Of a stretch of 64,000 nt of DNA, positions 18,632-28,700 are shown piece by piece. Each line of letters begins with the position of its first letter. Position 1 is the first letter of the stretch. The notes beneath the pieces were generated by a model. It saw nothing but the letters and a program-made list of their open reading frames with translations, was not told the DNA's origin and searched no databases. Position numbers and translations under genes: made by a program. This stretch comes from Psychrobacter sp. (GTDB taxonomy: Bacteria > Pseudomonadota > Gammaproteobacteria > Pseudomonadales > Moraxellaceae), in assembly GCA_018260445.1 (NCBI GenBank), contig JAGLBE010000001.1:33191-97190 (forward strand), in the 5' to 3' direction.

Positions 18632-18877
18632 AGTCTGTCCTTAATCATAGGGTTCGAGTGGTCGCTTTTAAGCTTATGTCATTGCTAACCTATTGGCACT
18701 GGTGATCTATTGTAACCGATACCTAGAGGCAACGTGACTGCAATTGTCGATTGGTCGTTCATAAATGGCTTGCTCACAAATAAGCAGTAGGGTGACAAAC
18801 GCTGCGCTCGCTATTGATGATGAGTTATTAGATTATAGGGCTCTAAAGGGTTGATGAGTGAGTGGGCATAGAATTTG
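18632..18877. other. Intergenic region upstream of ilvD
   Basis: This span should hold the ilvD promoter. No leader peptide rich in branched-chain amino acids and no attenuator hairpin was recognised. Confidence 0.3.
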
Positions 18878-19035
18878 TAGCTTATCCCGCTTTTCGCTAC
18901 TATCTTGGCACAGCATGGGCGCAGGCACTACTGGCAAGTGTCGTTCCTGTTGCCTCGATAACGCCTCTTGCCAAGTGCCTGCAGGCCCATGCTGCACCAA
19001 GTATATCCGCTACAATCGGGGCTAAACCGCAGCCC
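18878..19035. repeat. Dispersed palindromic repeat element, copy A
   Basis: An imperfect inverted repeat of about 35 bases (left arm 18904-18938, right arm 18967-19001; both contain CAGGC, GCATG and TTGG/CCAA blocks) encloses a 28-base loop. It is flanked by conserved sides starting GCTTATCCCGCTTTTCGCTA and ending ATATCCGCTACAATC..GGGCTAAACCGC. A second near-full copy lies at about 57781-57950 and a truncated copy at about 41592-41660. It has no ORF. It behaves like a non-autonomous mobile or structured repeat (MITE/BIME-like); the family is not known to me. Confidence 0.75.
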
Positions 19036-19142
19036 TAGGCGACGTTTTTTGTGTTAAATTAAGTTTATGGTAATGAATTAGTGCGCTGGGCGTACCCTAT
19101 AGCGACTCTTAAATTTCTTAAAAAGGGGTATAGTATTGCGTT

Positions 19143-19220
19143 GTGAAAAATCCACAAACTGGTGAAATACAAATTGATAAAAGTGGTAATGTAATTGACT
19201 TTGGAAGAGGAGCAAAATAA
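19143..19220 (+). pseudogene. Remnant of the C-terminal tail of a (polymorphic toxin-like) protein
   Basis: A 25-codon frame reading KNPQTGEIQIDKSGNVIDFG then RGAK ends in TAA immediately before the ATG of the next gene. It is AT-rich like that gene and unlike the surroundings. The frame is closed upstream by a TAG at 19131, next to repeat-like sequence, so the rest of the gene seems deleted. Such Gly/Asp/Lys tails directly abutting a small gene are typical of contact-dependent or Rhs toxin C-termini; family assignment is inference. Confidence 0.5.
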
Positions 19221-19538
19221 ATGGCTATAAACCTAGTTTGCTATACTGAATTTAGTGATATCAAGGCTGAGAATTTAAATACAAAAGTATCTCAAGATGC
19301 CTTATTTAGAAACGATGATTTTCTAATATACAAAGTTTCTAAATATACAGGTTCACTTGAAGATATAGGTATATATATTGGTGACTATCATCCAAAGTCT
19401 TATTTTTTAGTTTGTTTAAACAACAAAGAAAAAGGTTATGAGGTACGATATATATCGAATCTAATTGCTCAAATTTATAAAAATAATGTTTTAATAGTAT
19501 ATGAAAACGAGATTATTTGGAATAATCCATTAGAATAG
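19221..19538 (+). CDS. Small AT-rich protein, putative orphan immunity protein
   Basis: This 105-residue protein (start MAINLVCYTEFSDIKAENL) is rich in Tyr, Ile, Asn, Asp and Lys, with no signal peptide or membrane helix. A strong GAGGAG site lies 9 bases before the ATG, inside the end of the upstream toxin-tail remnant. Its base composition is clearly more AT-rich than the neighbours, which indicates transfer. Position, size and acidity fit an immunity protein for a polymorphic toxin, but I do not recognise the family. The cognate toxin seems lost apart from its last 25 residues. Confidence 0.55.
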   Translation: MAINLVCYTEFSDIKAENLNTKVSQDALFRNDDFLIYKVSKYTGSLEDIGIYIGDYHPKSYFLVCLNNKEKGYEVRYISNLIAQIYKNNVLIVYENEIIWNNPLE

Positions 19539-19544
19539 AGTACT

Positions 19545-19661
19545 AAACCAACATTGAACCGCCCCGAGCAAGCGTAGTTCGGGTCAGCGATAGTGTAACC
19601 CACCAAATAAAAATAATGAATGGTAGGTTTAAAACAAATAAGAGATACCATTTTAAAACCC
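19545..19661. other. Short gap with a degenerate GGGT-rich motif
   Basis: The segment GTTCGGGTCAGCGATAGTG followed by TAACCCACC resembles a decayed dispersed hairpin (GGGT...ACCC arms). No gene is seen. Confidence 0.3.
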
Positions 19662-20369
19662 CTAAACCAACCGCAATTGAATCGCCTCATCCAATACCGT
19701 TAACCGCTCTTTCACTGTTTCCAACTCTGCTAATATAGGCAATGCGTAAACGGTGCGTAATCCTTGATACTCGCCAGATTGCACCACGCTTGCCCAATTA
19801 TCATCGCTATCTATCACCACCAGCGGCGTAGCACCTTTATTGAGCACAAACACATCACCATAAAAATGCCAATCGCTCATCGCAATTTTTAGCGCCTCCT
19901 CGGCCGTTTTACTATAAATAGGGTCAAGGGTTTTGGCGGTATTGGTAAACTTGAGCCGCAGCGCAATCTGCAACCGCTCACAAAACATCACCAACGTGCC
20001 CGTCACTTTAACTTGCCACGGCACGTTAATGAACCCCTCATCAATATTGAGCAGGCTCGCCACCGCTTTGGCGGACATTAACGTTTGAAACTGTTTTAAT
20101 AAATCAGCCGTTAACGGATGGGCGGCCTTAATGTCATCGGGCAGGGCATCGTAATGGTATAAAAAAGGCAGCGGCGCATCTTGGGTTACTGTTTTATCGA
20201 CAATCTTACAGTTATACACTTGCCAAGGGGTGCTGTCATCGGCAACAATCTGATTCAGGCTTAACGCATTAGGGTTTGGTTTAATGATGATTTGGCTTTG
20301 AGTAACGTTTTGCAATTGAGCAACATCTTGAGTTTGAGCACGGTTAGCATTATTTGCTGGGTTCTGCAT
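19662..20369 (-). CDS. Conserved-looking hypothetical protein, 235 residues
   Basis: I do not recognise this protein. It has a Gln/Asn-rich N-terminus of about 35 residues, then a globular-looking part with conserved-type segments such as PWQVYNCKIVDKTV, LPFLYHYDALPDD and SDWHFYGDVFVLNKGATPLVVIDSDD, and a helical C-terminal end. No signal peptide or membrane helix is seen. It lies downstream of lipB on the same strand with an 86-base gap and may be co-transcribed. Base composition matches the neighbours, so it is likely a resident gene. Confidence 0.7.
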   Translation of the reverse strand: MQNPANNANRAQTQDVAQLQNVTQSQIIIKPNPNALSLNQIVADDSTPWQVYNCKIVDKTVTQDAPLPFLYHYDALPDDIKAAHPLTADLLKQFQTLMSAKAVASLLNIDEGFINVPWQVKVTGTLVMFCERLQIALRLKFTNTAKTLDPIYSKTAEEALKIAMSDWHFYGDVFVLNKGATPLVVIDSDDNWASVVQSGEYQGLRTVYALPILAELETVKERLTVLDEAIQLRLV

Positions 20370-20455
20370 AAAGAAATCCGAATGGAGGAAGTATTAGGTA
20401 AACGGCTAAAAAAACAGACGCTGCTATTTTACCCTTTTTAAGCCTAAGTTTGAGC

Positions 20456-21469
20456 CTACAAATGGAGCAAGTTAGACGGCACACGTAAGGGGATGTCGCC
20501 GGCTTGGCGCTGTTTGATATTGTCGATTAAACGCTGGGTAATTTGCAAGTTGCTAAGCGATGCGGTATCTTTGTTAGTGCCATTAACATAGCTGGCTTTG
20601 CTAGATAAATCAGGTGTTAAATCTTGAGCTATCTTAAGTTTATCGGGCGCATTGGCATGGGTTAAAGGCGGCAACGGCACAAAATCCGCCAGTCGTAGCA
20701 TTTGCATCCCTGCATAGCCACACGGGTTAATGGCAGCAAAAGCGCTTAAATCGCAGTTGAGGTTTAACGCAATGCCATGATAACTAAAGCCTTGCTTGAT
20801 TTTAAACCCGAGCGAGGCTATCTTGCCCAGCATCACATCATCCAACATAGCATCCCCCATCACAGCACCATCGCCGTCCGCCGCTTTGCTATAAATATAC
20901 ACCCCCGGCGCATCTTGGCGGGCTTTGGCGTAGTATTGGCCGGTAGCTTGAGCTTGAGGAAATTGAGGTTCAGGTTGCAATGACGATTGAGATAGCGATA
21001 AAGATAAAGACGAGGGCGCCTCACTAAACGGATAAGAGAGCAGCGCCTCATTAATCGCATCCTCAAGACTTTGCTCAGCATGCGACACCAAATCCCGCAC
21101 TGACCAGCCAAGGTTTTTTAAATCAAACAACCAATACAGCACCAGTTGCCCTTTGCCATGCCAAGTGACTTGACCGCCACGGTCGGTGTGAATAATCGGC
21201 GTGTTGCCCCGCTGCAAAATGTGCTCAACTTTACCCGCTTGCCCTAAGGTATAGACATCGTTATGCTCAACCACCCATAGCGCATCGGCGGAGCGTTGCC
21301 CATTTTTTTTTGCCTCAATGCGGGCAAGGGTTTGGGCAAGCATTTTGGCATGAGTCTGCTCATAATCCGCATGAGGTAGATAACATACCTTAACAGTTTT
21401 ATCGGGTAAGTCAGCCTTCGATAAGTCAAGGTTAGAGTCAAACTCAAGGTTTTTATGGATTTTTGTCAT
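20456..21469 (-). CDS. lipB: Octanoyltransferase
   Basis: LipB moves octanoyl groups from acyl carrier protein to lipoyl domains. The product has the family motif DRGGQVTWHGKGQLVLYWLFDL, the lysine-containing GKIASLG region with GFSYHGIALN, and the catalytic Cys in INPCGYAGM. I choose the ATG at 21469, since the frame upstream to 21511 adds only a hydrophobic stub. It is long for the family (about 337 versus 210-230 residues): a Ser/Leu/Gln/Pro-rich insert of about 60 residues splits the domain in the middle, and a long tail follows the Cys motif. lipA is not in the window. Confidence 0.9.
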   Translation of the reverse strand: MTKIHKNLEFDSNLDLSKADLPDKTVKVCYLPHADYEQTHAKMLAQTLARIEAKKNGQRSADALWVVEHNDVYTLGQAGKVEHILQRGNTPIIHTDRGGQVTWHGKGQLVLYWLFDLKNLGWSVRDLVSHAEQSLEDAINEALLSYPFSEAPSSLSLSLSQSSLQPEPQFPQAQATGQYYAKARQDAPGVYIYSKAADGDGAVMGDAMLDDVMLGKIASLGFKIKQGFSYHGIALNLNCDLSAFAAINPCGYAGMQMLRLADFVPLPPLTHANAPDKLKIAQDLTPDLSSKASYVNGTNKDTASLSNLQITQRLIDNIKQRQAGDIPLRVPSNLLHL

Positions 21470-21629
21470 AGAAAGCCATATGATATTGCAGTAATAAATA
21501 GGGGTTAACATAGCATAAAGTTAAGCGTTCATGATAGGGTTGTCATTGGCATAACTAACACTGCTTAATTTTATTTTTTACGCCACAACACAACGTAACA
21601 CAATACAATACAACAAAAGGATAGGTTGC

Positions 21630-23042
21630 ATGAGTCAAAGTATTATCACGACCAAAGACCAACTCACCGCTCAATTTGAGCATATGCATGCGCTAAGCCG
21701 CAAGGTGCCGCTTAATTCTTGGGTGAGCCGTGAGGCGCTGCTCGATAGTTTAGAGGCGATGCTTATCAATAATAAACAGAGTTTTGCAGACGCTATTTGT
21801 GAAGATTTTGGCAATCGTAGCAAAGATGAAACTGATTTTGTGGGGTTTTTCCCAAGCTTTCAGGCCATCAGCCATGCCAGAAAACATGGCAAGTCATGGA
21901 TGAAAACCCGCCGAGTGGGCATCTCACCACTGTATATGCCCGCCCATAACGAAATCCAGCCGCAACCTTTAGGCTTAGTGGGGATTGTGGTGCCATGGAA
22001 TTATCCGCTGAACCTGTCGGTAGGCCCAATGATAGATGCCATTACTGCGGGCAATCGTATCATGATTAAAATGAGCGAATCGGCGCCTAAGTTTGCTGAA
22101 GCCTTTGCGACTGCCGTTGCCAATCATTTTTCACCGGATATGATTGCTGTAGTGGTCGGCGAGGTCGAGCTAGCTGCAGCGTTTAGCGAATTGCCGTTTG
22201 ACCACCTGTTGTTCACTGGGTCAACCAGCGTAGGCAAAAAAGTGATGGCGGCAGCAGCGCCCAATTTAACCCCTGTTACCCTAGAGCTCGGCGGTAAATC
22301 GCCCGTGATAGTGTTGGACGATGCCAATTTAGAAAAAGTCGTCAATCGGGTCATGATGGGCAAAACGTTAAATGCAGGGCAAACCTGTATTGCGCCAGAT
22401 TATGTGTTGCTGGATAAGTCACGCCATGATGAGTTTGTAACATTGGCCAAAGCTTGGGTGAAAAAACATTATCCCAAACTGGATAAGAATAATGATTATA
22501 CGACTATCATAAATAGCCGAGAGTTTGAGCGAGTGCAAGGCTATCTTAATGCGCTACCCAGCGAGCAAGTGGTCGCCTTAACCGATGTTGCGCCCAATCC
22601 TGAAAGCCGCTTGCTGCCGCCCGTTATTGTGGTCAACCCAGACCCCAACAGCGCAGTGATGCAAAACGAGTTATTTGCGCCTATCTTGCCACTGGTTCAT
22701 GTCGACAATCAAAAAAGTGCGGTGGAGTTTGTCAATAGCCGACCCCGTCCACTAGCGCTATATGTGTTTGGCGATGATAAAAACGATCTTGATTATGTGC
22801 GCAACCACACGGTATCGGGCGGCGTTGCGGTGAACGAAGTCATCTTGCACATTGCCCAAAACGACCTGCCATTTGGTGGCGTAGGGGCCTCGGGCATGGG
22901 GGCATATCATGGCAAAGCCGGTTTTGAGCGCTTAAGTCATATGAAACCTGTATTTGTACAATCTAAGCTCAATGCTATGAATATCATGCTGCCGCCATAT
23001 AGCAAACTGTTTAAAAAGGGCCTGCAGCTACTGAGTAAATGA
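21630..23042 (+). CDS. calB: Coniferyl-aldehyde-type aldehyde dehydrogenase
   Basis: This 470-residue NAD(P)-dependent aldehyde dehydrogenase has GLVGIVVPWNYPLNLSVGP near residue 111, the glycine motif FTGSTSVGKKVM, ELGGKSPVIV with the general-base Glu, and the nucleophile in NAGQTCIAPDYVL. It belongs to the shorter class that includes coniferyl and long-chain aldehyde dehydrogenases. It oxidises an aldehyde to its acid; the substrate here is not defined. AAAGGA precedes the ATG. It is divergent from lipB and ends at a strong terminator. Confidence 0.88.
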   Translation: MSQSIITTKDQLTAQFEHMHALSRKVPLNSWVSREALLDSLEAMLINNKQSFADAICEDFGNRSKDETDFVGFFPSFQAISHARKHGKSWMKTRRVGISPLYMPAHNEIQPQPLGLVGIVVPWNYPLNLSVGPMIDAITAGNRIMIKMSESAPKFAEAFATAVANHFSPDMIAVVVGEVELAAAFSELPFDHLLFTGSTSVGKKVMAAAAPNLTPVTLELGGKSPVIVLDDANLEKVVNRVMMGKTLNAGQTCIAPDYVLLDKSRHDEFVTLAKAWVKKHYPKLDKNNDYTTIINSREFERVQGYLNALPSEQVVALTDVAPNPESRLLPPVIVVNPDPNSAVMQNELFAPILPLVHVDNQKSAVEFVNSRPRPLALYVFGDDKNDLDYVRNHTVSGGVAVNEVILHIAQNDLPFGGVGASGMGAYHGKAGFERLSHMKPVFVQSKLNAMNIMLPPYSKLFKKGLQLLSK

Positions 23043-23135
23043 TTGACCTGCACTTATTAGACTTAACTTATAAATGGATAAGCATATTAGCACTTAGGTC
23101 TGTCAGTTTAATGGTCAGCTATAGGCCTTATCATA

Positions 23136-23166
23136 ATAAAAAAACCTCCAAACGGAGGTTTTTTTA
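23136..23166. terminator. Bidirectional rho-independent terminator
   Basis: AAAAAAACCTCC-AAAC-GGAGGTTTTTTT is a perfect stem with A and T runs on either side. It sits between the convergent aldehyde dehydrogenase and cysE genes, so it can serve both. Confidence 0.92.
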
Positions 23167-23209
23167 TGTGGAGTTTATCCGTTAAGCATTATTGAATAGA
23201 ATGATAATA

Positions 23210-24154
23210 TCACTCAATCACATTAAGCGCATTGGCAGACAGCGGATGCGGCAGCTTGGGGGTAAAGTCGGGGTCGAGACGAATCAGTGCTTTTTGTAGC
23301 TCATCAATGCGGCATTCGGCTTGTTGTAACTGATTGAGTATCTTATCAAAGGCGTCCGCAATCGGGTCTGGTAAATTGCCATTTAGCCCATATGCCCGAA
23401 AATCGCCCGCTGCGCTAAAATCCAAATGGATATCAAGACGTTTTTTGCTGCAGTCCTCATCAGAATCAGCGCCGTATTGCTCGATAAGCTCGGGTTTTGC
23501 GGCAGCGTCTAACCCTATGTTGTCCGCTTTAAAACGATTTGCTTGTGCTAAGCTTGCGATATTGCTTGGCGGGTTAGATTCGGTATCGTTAGTATTATCA
23601 TCTGCAGGCTCGATTTTTTTAATAATCATTCTGGCGACGGCGCCCACCATCGTCGCTCCTGCTGGTACAGGCTTCACCACTACCGCGTTGGAGCCAATTT
23701 TGGCGTTTTTACCCACGGTAAACGGCCCCAAAACTTTTGCGCCTGCGCCGACGACCACGCCGTCCTCAAGGGTGGGGTGCCGTTTGCCGCCGCCTAAAGA
23801 CACGCCGCCTAAAGTAACGCCATGATATAAGGTCACGTCGTCGCCAATTTCGGCGGTTTCCCCAATCACCACCCCCATGCCATGATCGATAAAAAAACGT
23901 TTGCCAATCTTGGCGGCAGGGTGAATCTCGATGCCGGTTAACATGCGTGCGCCGTACGAGATGCTACGCGCAACAAACTTTTGGTCTTTTTGCCACAAGT
24001 AATGAGCGCCACGGTGTAGCATAACGGCATGAATGCCCGGATAAGTGAGCAACACTTCGGCGCTATTGCGCGCGGCAGGGTCACGCTCAAAAACGGCAGT
24101 AATGTCTTCTTGTAACGAGGTTTTAAGGTGACGTAGGGCGCTAAATAAGCTCAT
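23210..24154 (-). CDS. cysE: Serine O-acetyltransferase
   Basis: This enzyme acetylates L-serine with acetyl-CoA as the first step of cysteine synthesis. The 314-residue product has the left-handed hexapeptide-repeat region with [19 protein letters not shown], the acetyl-CoA-site segment LYHGVTLGG and the [20 protein letters not shown] block. The short N-terminal domain is of the EpsC/plant type rather than the longer Escherichia coli type. About 100 residues follow the hexapeptide domain, including an acidic Asn/Ser-rich stretch, which is longer than usual. It precedes no obvious partner gene. Confidence 0.9.
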   Translation of the reverse strand: MSLFSALRHLKTSLQEDITAVFERDPAARNSAEVLLTYPGIHAVMLHRGAHYLWQKDQKFVARSISYGARMLTGIEIHPAAKIGKRFFIDHGMGVVIGETAEIGDDVTLYHGVTLGGVSLGGGKRHPTLEDGVVVGAGAKVLGPFTVGKNAKIGSNAVVVKPVPAGATMVGAVARMIIKKIEPADDNTNDTESNPPSNIASLAQANRFKADNIGLDAAAKPELIEQYGADSDEDCSKKRLDIHLDFSAAGDFRAYGLNGNLPDPIADAFDKILNQLQQAECRIDELQKALIRLDPDFTPKLPHPLSANALNVIE

Positions 24155-24269
24155 ATGGAAATCAGTTTTGAAAGATAATTTTTAAGGCAATGTTTCAAAC
24201 AGTACCATCATAAAGGTGATAGGCGACAAGCTATTTGGTTGTTTAGGGACGGCCATTGGATGGTGCATT

Positions 24270-25280
24270 TTAAACTTTCAGGCTTATTTTAGCAATCATG
24301 GCACTTAACAGCGCAAACTCTTTTTGATCCAGTTGCAGGCGTGACAATAACCGTGACAAGCGATTGGGCAACTCTCGCAGCTGCTCAGGGTCGGTGCTAT
24401 CGGTCAACGTCAACTGGTGCATCAGGTCAATCATGCGGGTTTGCAAATCTAATTTTTGCTGCTGGGTAATGGCAGGGGCGTCCCACACTTGGCGCAGCAT
24501 CAGTTGTAGCATCGGCTCGGGCGTCGGTTGCTGGGTCATCAGCCTGTTGTCCGCATCACGACTAGCCAAGCGCTGGGCGTGATTTAAACATTCACTATAA
24601 AAAAAACTGGCAATCACTTGCACCGCCGATGCCACATTTAACACGGGATATGCCGGGTTGGCATCGATTTGAATGTGATAGTCCGCTAATGCCAGCTCCT
24701 CATTGGTCAGCCCTCGGTCTTCACGGCCAAACAGTATGGCAACTTTTGGATAATTGGCGACACTGGTTTGAACGGTTAAGGGCGGCGGGTTGGCCAAGGT
24801 TGCGCTGTCTTGAAGCCTGTCTTGAAAGCTGTCTTGCTGCTGCTCAGTTTTTAGAAGGCTGCTTTGATGCTGTAAAATAAGCTGCGCCGCTTGGCTGGGG
24901 GTCACCACTGGCCTTGGGATATGGCGCTGGCGGCTGCTGGCGGCAAACACCAATTGGCAATCGCTGAGGGCGTCCTCTAGCCTGTCTACGACTTGACAGT
25001 TCGCCAACACGGTTTGCGCGCCGGCAGCGTGGGCAATGCTGCTGGCATCAATGGGCAGCTTTGGGTTGACCACTATCAAATGACTTAGCCCCATGGTCCA
25101 CATGGCTCGGGCAGCAGAGCCAATATTGGCCGGCAAAGTGGTGTTTACCATCACAACGTTTAGGCTGTCCAAATAAGGCTTGATGGCAGTGTGAGGTAAA
25201 GCTGTGTGAGGTAAAGCAATGTGAGCTAAAGCATTGTGATTCATATTCCCGTCCCAATCAGCGTGTGCCTTGGCTATCAT
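24270..25280 (-). CDS. trmJ: tRNA (cytidine/uridine-2'-O)-methyltransferase, TrmJ type
   Basis: A SpoU/TrmH-superfamily (SPOUT) enzyme with NVVMVNTTLPANIGSAARAM near residue 40, LFGREDRGLTNEEL and YPVLNVASAVQVI, the three knot motifs. TrmJ methylates the 2'-OH of residue 32 in several tRNAs. The 336-residue length includes an N-terminal stretch made of ALPHTALPHT repeats (15-base unit, about 25188-25240) and a Gln/Asp/Ser insert in the middle. It starts 2 bases after the Hpt gene ends, so the two are co-transcribed. Confidence 0.88.
   Translation of the reverse strand: MIAKAHADWDGNMNHNALAHIALPHTALPHTAIKPYLDSLNVVMVNTTLPANIGSAARAMWTMGLSHLIVVNPKLPIDASSIAHAAGAQTVLANCQVVDRLEDALSDCQLVFAASSRQRHIPRPVVTPSQAAQLILQHQSSLLKTEQQQDSFQDRLQDSATLANPPPLTVQTSVANYPKVAILFGREDRGLTNEELALADYHIQIDANPAYPVLNVASAVQVIASFFYSECLNHAQRLASRDADNRLMTQQPTPEPMLQLMLRQVWDAPAITQQQKLDLQTRMIDLMHQLTLTDSTDPEQLRELPNRLSRLLSRLQLDQKEFALLSAMIAKISLKV
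25188..25240. repeat. 15-base tandem repeat in the trmJ start region
   Basis: Three imperfect copies of a 15-base unit (TGTGAGGTAAAGCTG-like on the plus strand) encode the Ala-Leu-Pro-His-Thr repeats at the TrmJ N-terminus. Confidence 0.65.
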
Positions 25281-25282
25281 TG

Positions 25283-25675
25283 CTACTTAATCAGTAAACG
25301 TTGCTGGATGTCTTGGTTGCTTTGCTCAACCTCGGCGGCAACTTGCGAGATAAGTTCGGCAGCCGCTTCGGTAGCAATGGTTTGATGACGGCAAATGTCT
25401 TCCACTTGCAGGCAAAGCGCATTAAGTCGCGTCAATCCCAAGTTAAGGCCGGCACCTTTCATGGTATGCGCCACGTCAAAACCGGCTTGATTGTCGTTAT
25501 CGGCTTGCGCTTGTTGTAACTGGGCTACCCTTGCTTGGCTATCCGCCATATAGGTGACCACCAAATCATGAAAGTCCTCTTCTAATAAATCACGCATCTC
25601 CTCAAACTGTTCGGTATTGATAGAGGGCGAGTTATCGGCGATTAAGCGGCTGCTGTTCGGTTCTGGCGTGGTCAT
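25283..25675 (-). CDS. Stand-alone histidine phosphotransfer (Hpt) domain protein
   Basis: This 130-residue protein has an Hpt domain with the phosphorylatable His in VAHTMKGAGLNLG (about residue 69) and a four-helix pattern. Hpt proteins relay phosphate between a hybrid sensor kinase and a response regulator. No kinase or regulator gene lies nearby, so its partners are encoded elsewhere. It is 2 bases upstream of trmJ, and dnaE lies about 100 bases further upstream on the same strand. Confidence 0.82.
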   Translation of the reverse strand: MTTPEPNSSRLIADNSPSINTEQFEEMRDLLEEDFHDLVVTYMADSQARVAQLQQAQADNDNQAGFDVAHTMKGAGLNLGLTRLNALCLQVEDICRHQTIATEAAAELISQVAAEVEQSNQDIQQRLLIK

Positions 25676-25777
25676 AAAATACCCTTTGAAATAGTTAAAA
25701 TGCGGTGTGATAGCGAGTTAAAAACGCTTTAGTCGCTCATTATCGACTATGGATAGCCGCTTGTTACGGTGCTGCGG

Positions 25778-28700
25778 CTAACTATAATGAATATGTAAGC
25801 TGTCATCGGCAACCAATAAGTGTAAGGCGATAATATTGTCATCGGTAGGGTAAAGCCGCCAGTCATCATTTAACGACACATTGGCAATGGCAAAATCACT
25901 GTAGACGCTCAAGCCAACAGGAATGCAGCCGTCTTTTTCAGTCGTCGGTTGCTGGCTAGAGGGGGCGGCCATACTACTAGGACTATCATGGCTAAAACTT
26001 TCACTGTCACTGTCACTGTTACTGTGGCTTGGGCTATGGACACTATGGCTAGGGTTTTGAGTCTCGTTTAGTCCGATAGCGTCGTTTTGATAATACGTAT
26101 TGATATCCCCATTCCCTCTATCATGGTGATGAAAGTCGCTCACGTCATTAAAATCGTTATCCTGATTAAAATCATTTGGCGCATCATCAAAGCCAGTATT
26201 CATGGCAGCCGGTATAATATCACGCTGGGCAGGTTTTAGCAGCGGCTGTAACGACTCAAGCAGTAAGGTGTCCTGACAGTGAATTTTCACACTGATTTTT
26301 TTAATCCAACGCTGGCGGCACTCGATAAGCGTATAGGCGTTTTCAAGTCTGGCAAATAGTCGCCCATCTTTGTCTCGAATACTGCCTTTAATAACCACCA
26401 CCTCATCGACTTTTAGCTTGTCTTTAATGCGGTTAAAACGTTCGGCATAACAGCTGACCTCTAGGCGGGCTGTGCCATCGTCCAAGATAATCACGCAGCG
26501 GTTGCCAAAGTTAGCGATATCCATAATCAGGCCAGCAAACAGCGTAGTGCCATTGTAGCCTGTGTCCGCAAGCTTGTCCAAACGGGCATTGGCGGTATAT
26601 ATCGCCACTTCTTTACGGTACTGGTCGAGTGGATGGCCAGTAAGGTACAGCCCTAGGGTGTCTTTTTCAGCTTTAAGACGGTGCTTATCGCCCCAAATCA
26701 AACTGCTGTCTGTAGACAGGGGTGGGGCAACCGTGGCGCTATCGACTTCGCTAAACAAATCCATCATACCTAGCGCATTATTTTGCCGCTCCTGCTCGGC
26801 GGCTTGTACGGCACCGGGCAACTGCGCCATCAATGCGCCGCGTATTTGATGATGCGCATCCTCGGCTAAGTCTGGGCGTAACGAGCTGGCAAAATCATCA
26901 AAACAGCCCGATTTAATCAACGCCTCTAACGTGCGCTTATTCACCCGTTTAATATCGATACGCCGACAAAAATCGTAGAGATCGGTAAAGGCGCCGTCCG
27001 CTTTGCGCGCATTGACAATAGACTCCACCGCCCCTTCGCCCACGCCTTTAATGGCGCCTAACCCATAAATAATATTGCTGGGCGTATCGGCCACAAAATG
27101 CCATTCACTGCGATTAACCGACGGGTTATCGACGCTTAAATTAAAGTTTTCGCGGCAGTCATTGATAAAAAACACCACATTATCGGTGTTGTTCATATCC
27201 GAGGTCAATACTGCCGCCATAAACTCGCTGGGGTAGTAGTGCTTCAGGTAAGCGGTTTGATAGGCAAGCACCCCATAGGCGGCCGAATGCGAGCGATTAA
27301 AGCCGTAACCGGCAAACTTTTCCATCAGGTCAAACACCCCGCCTGACACCACGGGGTCAATCCCTTGCGCGGTCGCACCATCCACAAAAATATTGCGCTG
27401 TTTGGCCATCTCCTCCGGTTTTTTCTTGCCCATGGCTCGGCGTAACATATCGGCGCCGCCCAAACTATAGCCGGCCATAACCTGCGAGATTTGCATCACC
27501 TGTTCTTGATACACAATCACGCCATTGGTGTTTTGTAGTATCGGCTCTAAATTGGGGTGGTCATACACCACTTTTTCGCGGCCATGTTTGCGCTCAATGT
27601 ACATCTCTACCATGCCAGCATCCAGCGGGCCGGGGCGATACAGGGCACACATGGCAATCACATCTTCAATACCCGTCGGTTTAAGCTTGGCAAGGTATTT
27701 TTTCATCCCCGAGCTTTCTAACTGAAACACGGCGGTGGTTTTCGCCTCTTGCAATAACTGGTAAGCGCCTTTGTCGTCAAGCGGTAGGTCGTCAAGCTCA
27801 ATAGGCGGTTTGTTGTCACGAATACGCCGCGCATTGATGTTTTTTACCGCAGCATTAATGACGGTTAAATTACGCAAGCCCAAAAAGTCAAACTTCACCA
27901 ATCCAACGGCTTCCACATCGTCTTTGTCGTATTGGCTGACTCGGTTGCCGTCTTCATCGCAATAAATGGCACTAAAATCGGTAATTTTGTTGGGGGCAAT
28001 TAGCACGCCGCCGGCATGTTTGCCTACATTACGCGCAATGCCTTCGAGCTTTAGCGCCATCTCCCAAATCTCGTTGGCGTCCTCATAATCCATATTGTCT
28101 GGGTTAGATAATAAGTCTTTGAGTTGTGGCTCTTGTAGCAGCGCATCTAACAAATTAATCCCCGGAGTTTTGGGAATCAGTTTGGACATTTTATCGGCCA
28201 AGCCATAGGATTTACTTTGTACCCGTGCCACATCCCGCACCACTGCTTTTGCCGCCATGGTCCCAAAGGTGATAATTTGCGAGACCGCATCACGGCCGTA
28301 TTTACTGGCGACATAGTCAATGACCCGATCGCGCCCCTCGATACAAAAGTCGATATCAAAATCGGGCATCGATACCCGTTCAGGATTTAAAAACCGCTCG
28401 AACAATAAATCATAATGTAGTGGGTCGAGGTCGGTGATATTCAGCGCATACGCCACGAGCGAGCCAGCACCTGAGCCACGCCCTGGCCCTACGGGCACGC
28501 CATTGGCTTTCGCCCAGCGGATAAAGTCCATGACGATTAAAAAATAACCCGGAAAGCCCATCTCTAAAATGATTGACAGTTCATACTGCAACCGCTGGTC
28601 ATAAGGGGCACGCACGGCGTCCCAAGTGTCATCTCGGTCGTTGGGGGGATATAGCTTATCCAACCTTGCCTCTAGCCCACGCTGTGATTCTGCCCGAAAA

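Noticed and set aside
18632-18877. Attenuator or leader peptide for ilvD
   Set aside because: No run of Leu, Ile or Val codons and no terminator hairpin was seen before the ilvD start.
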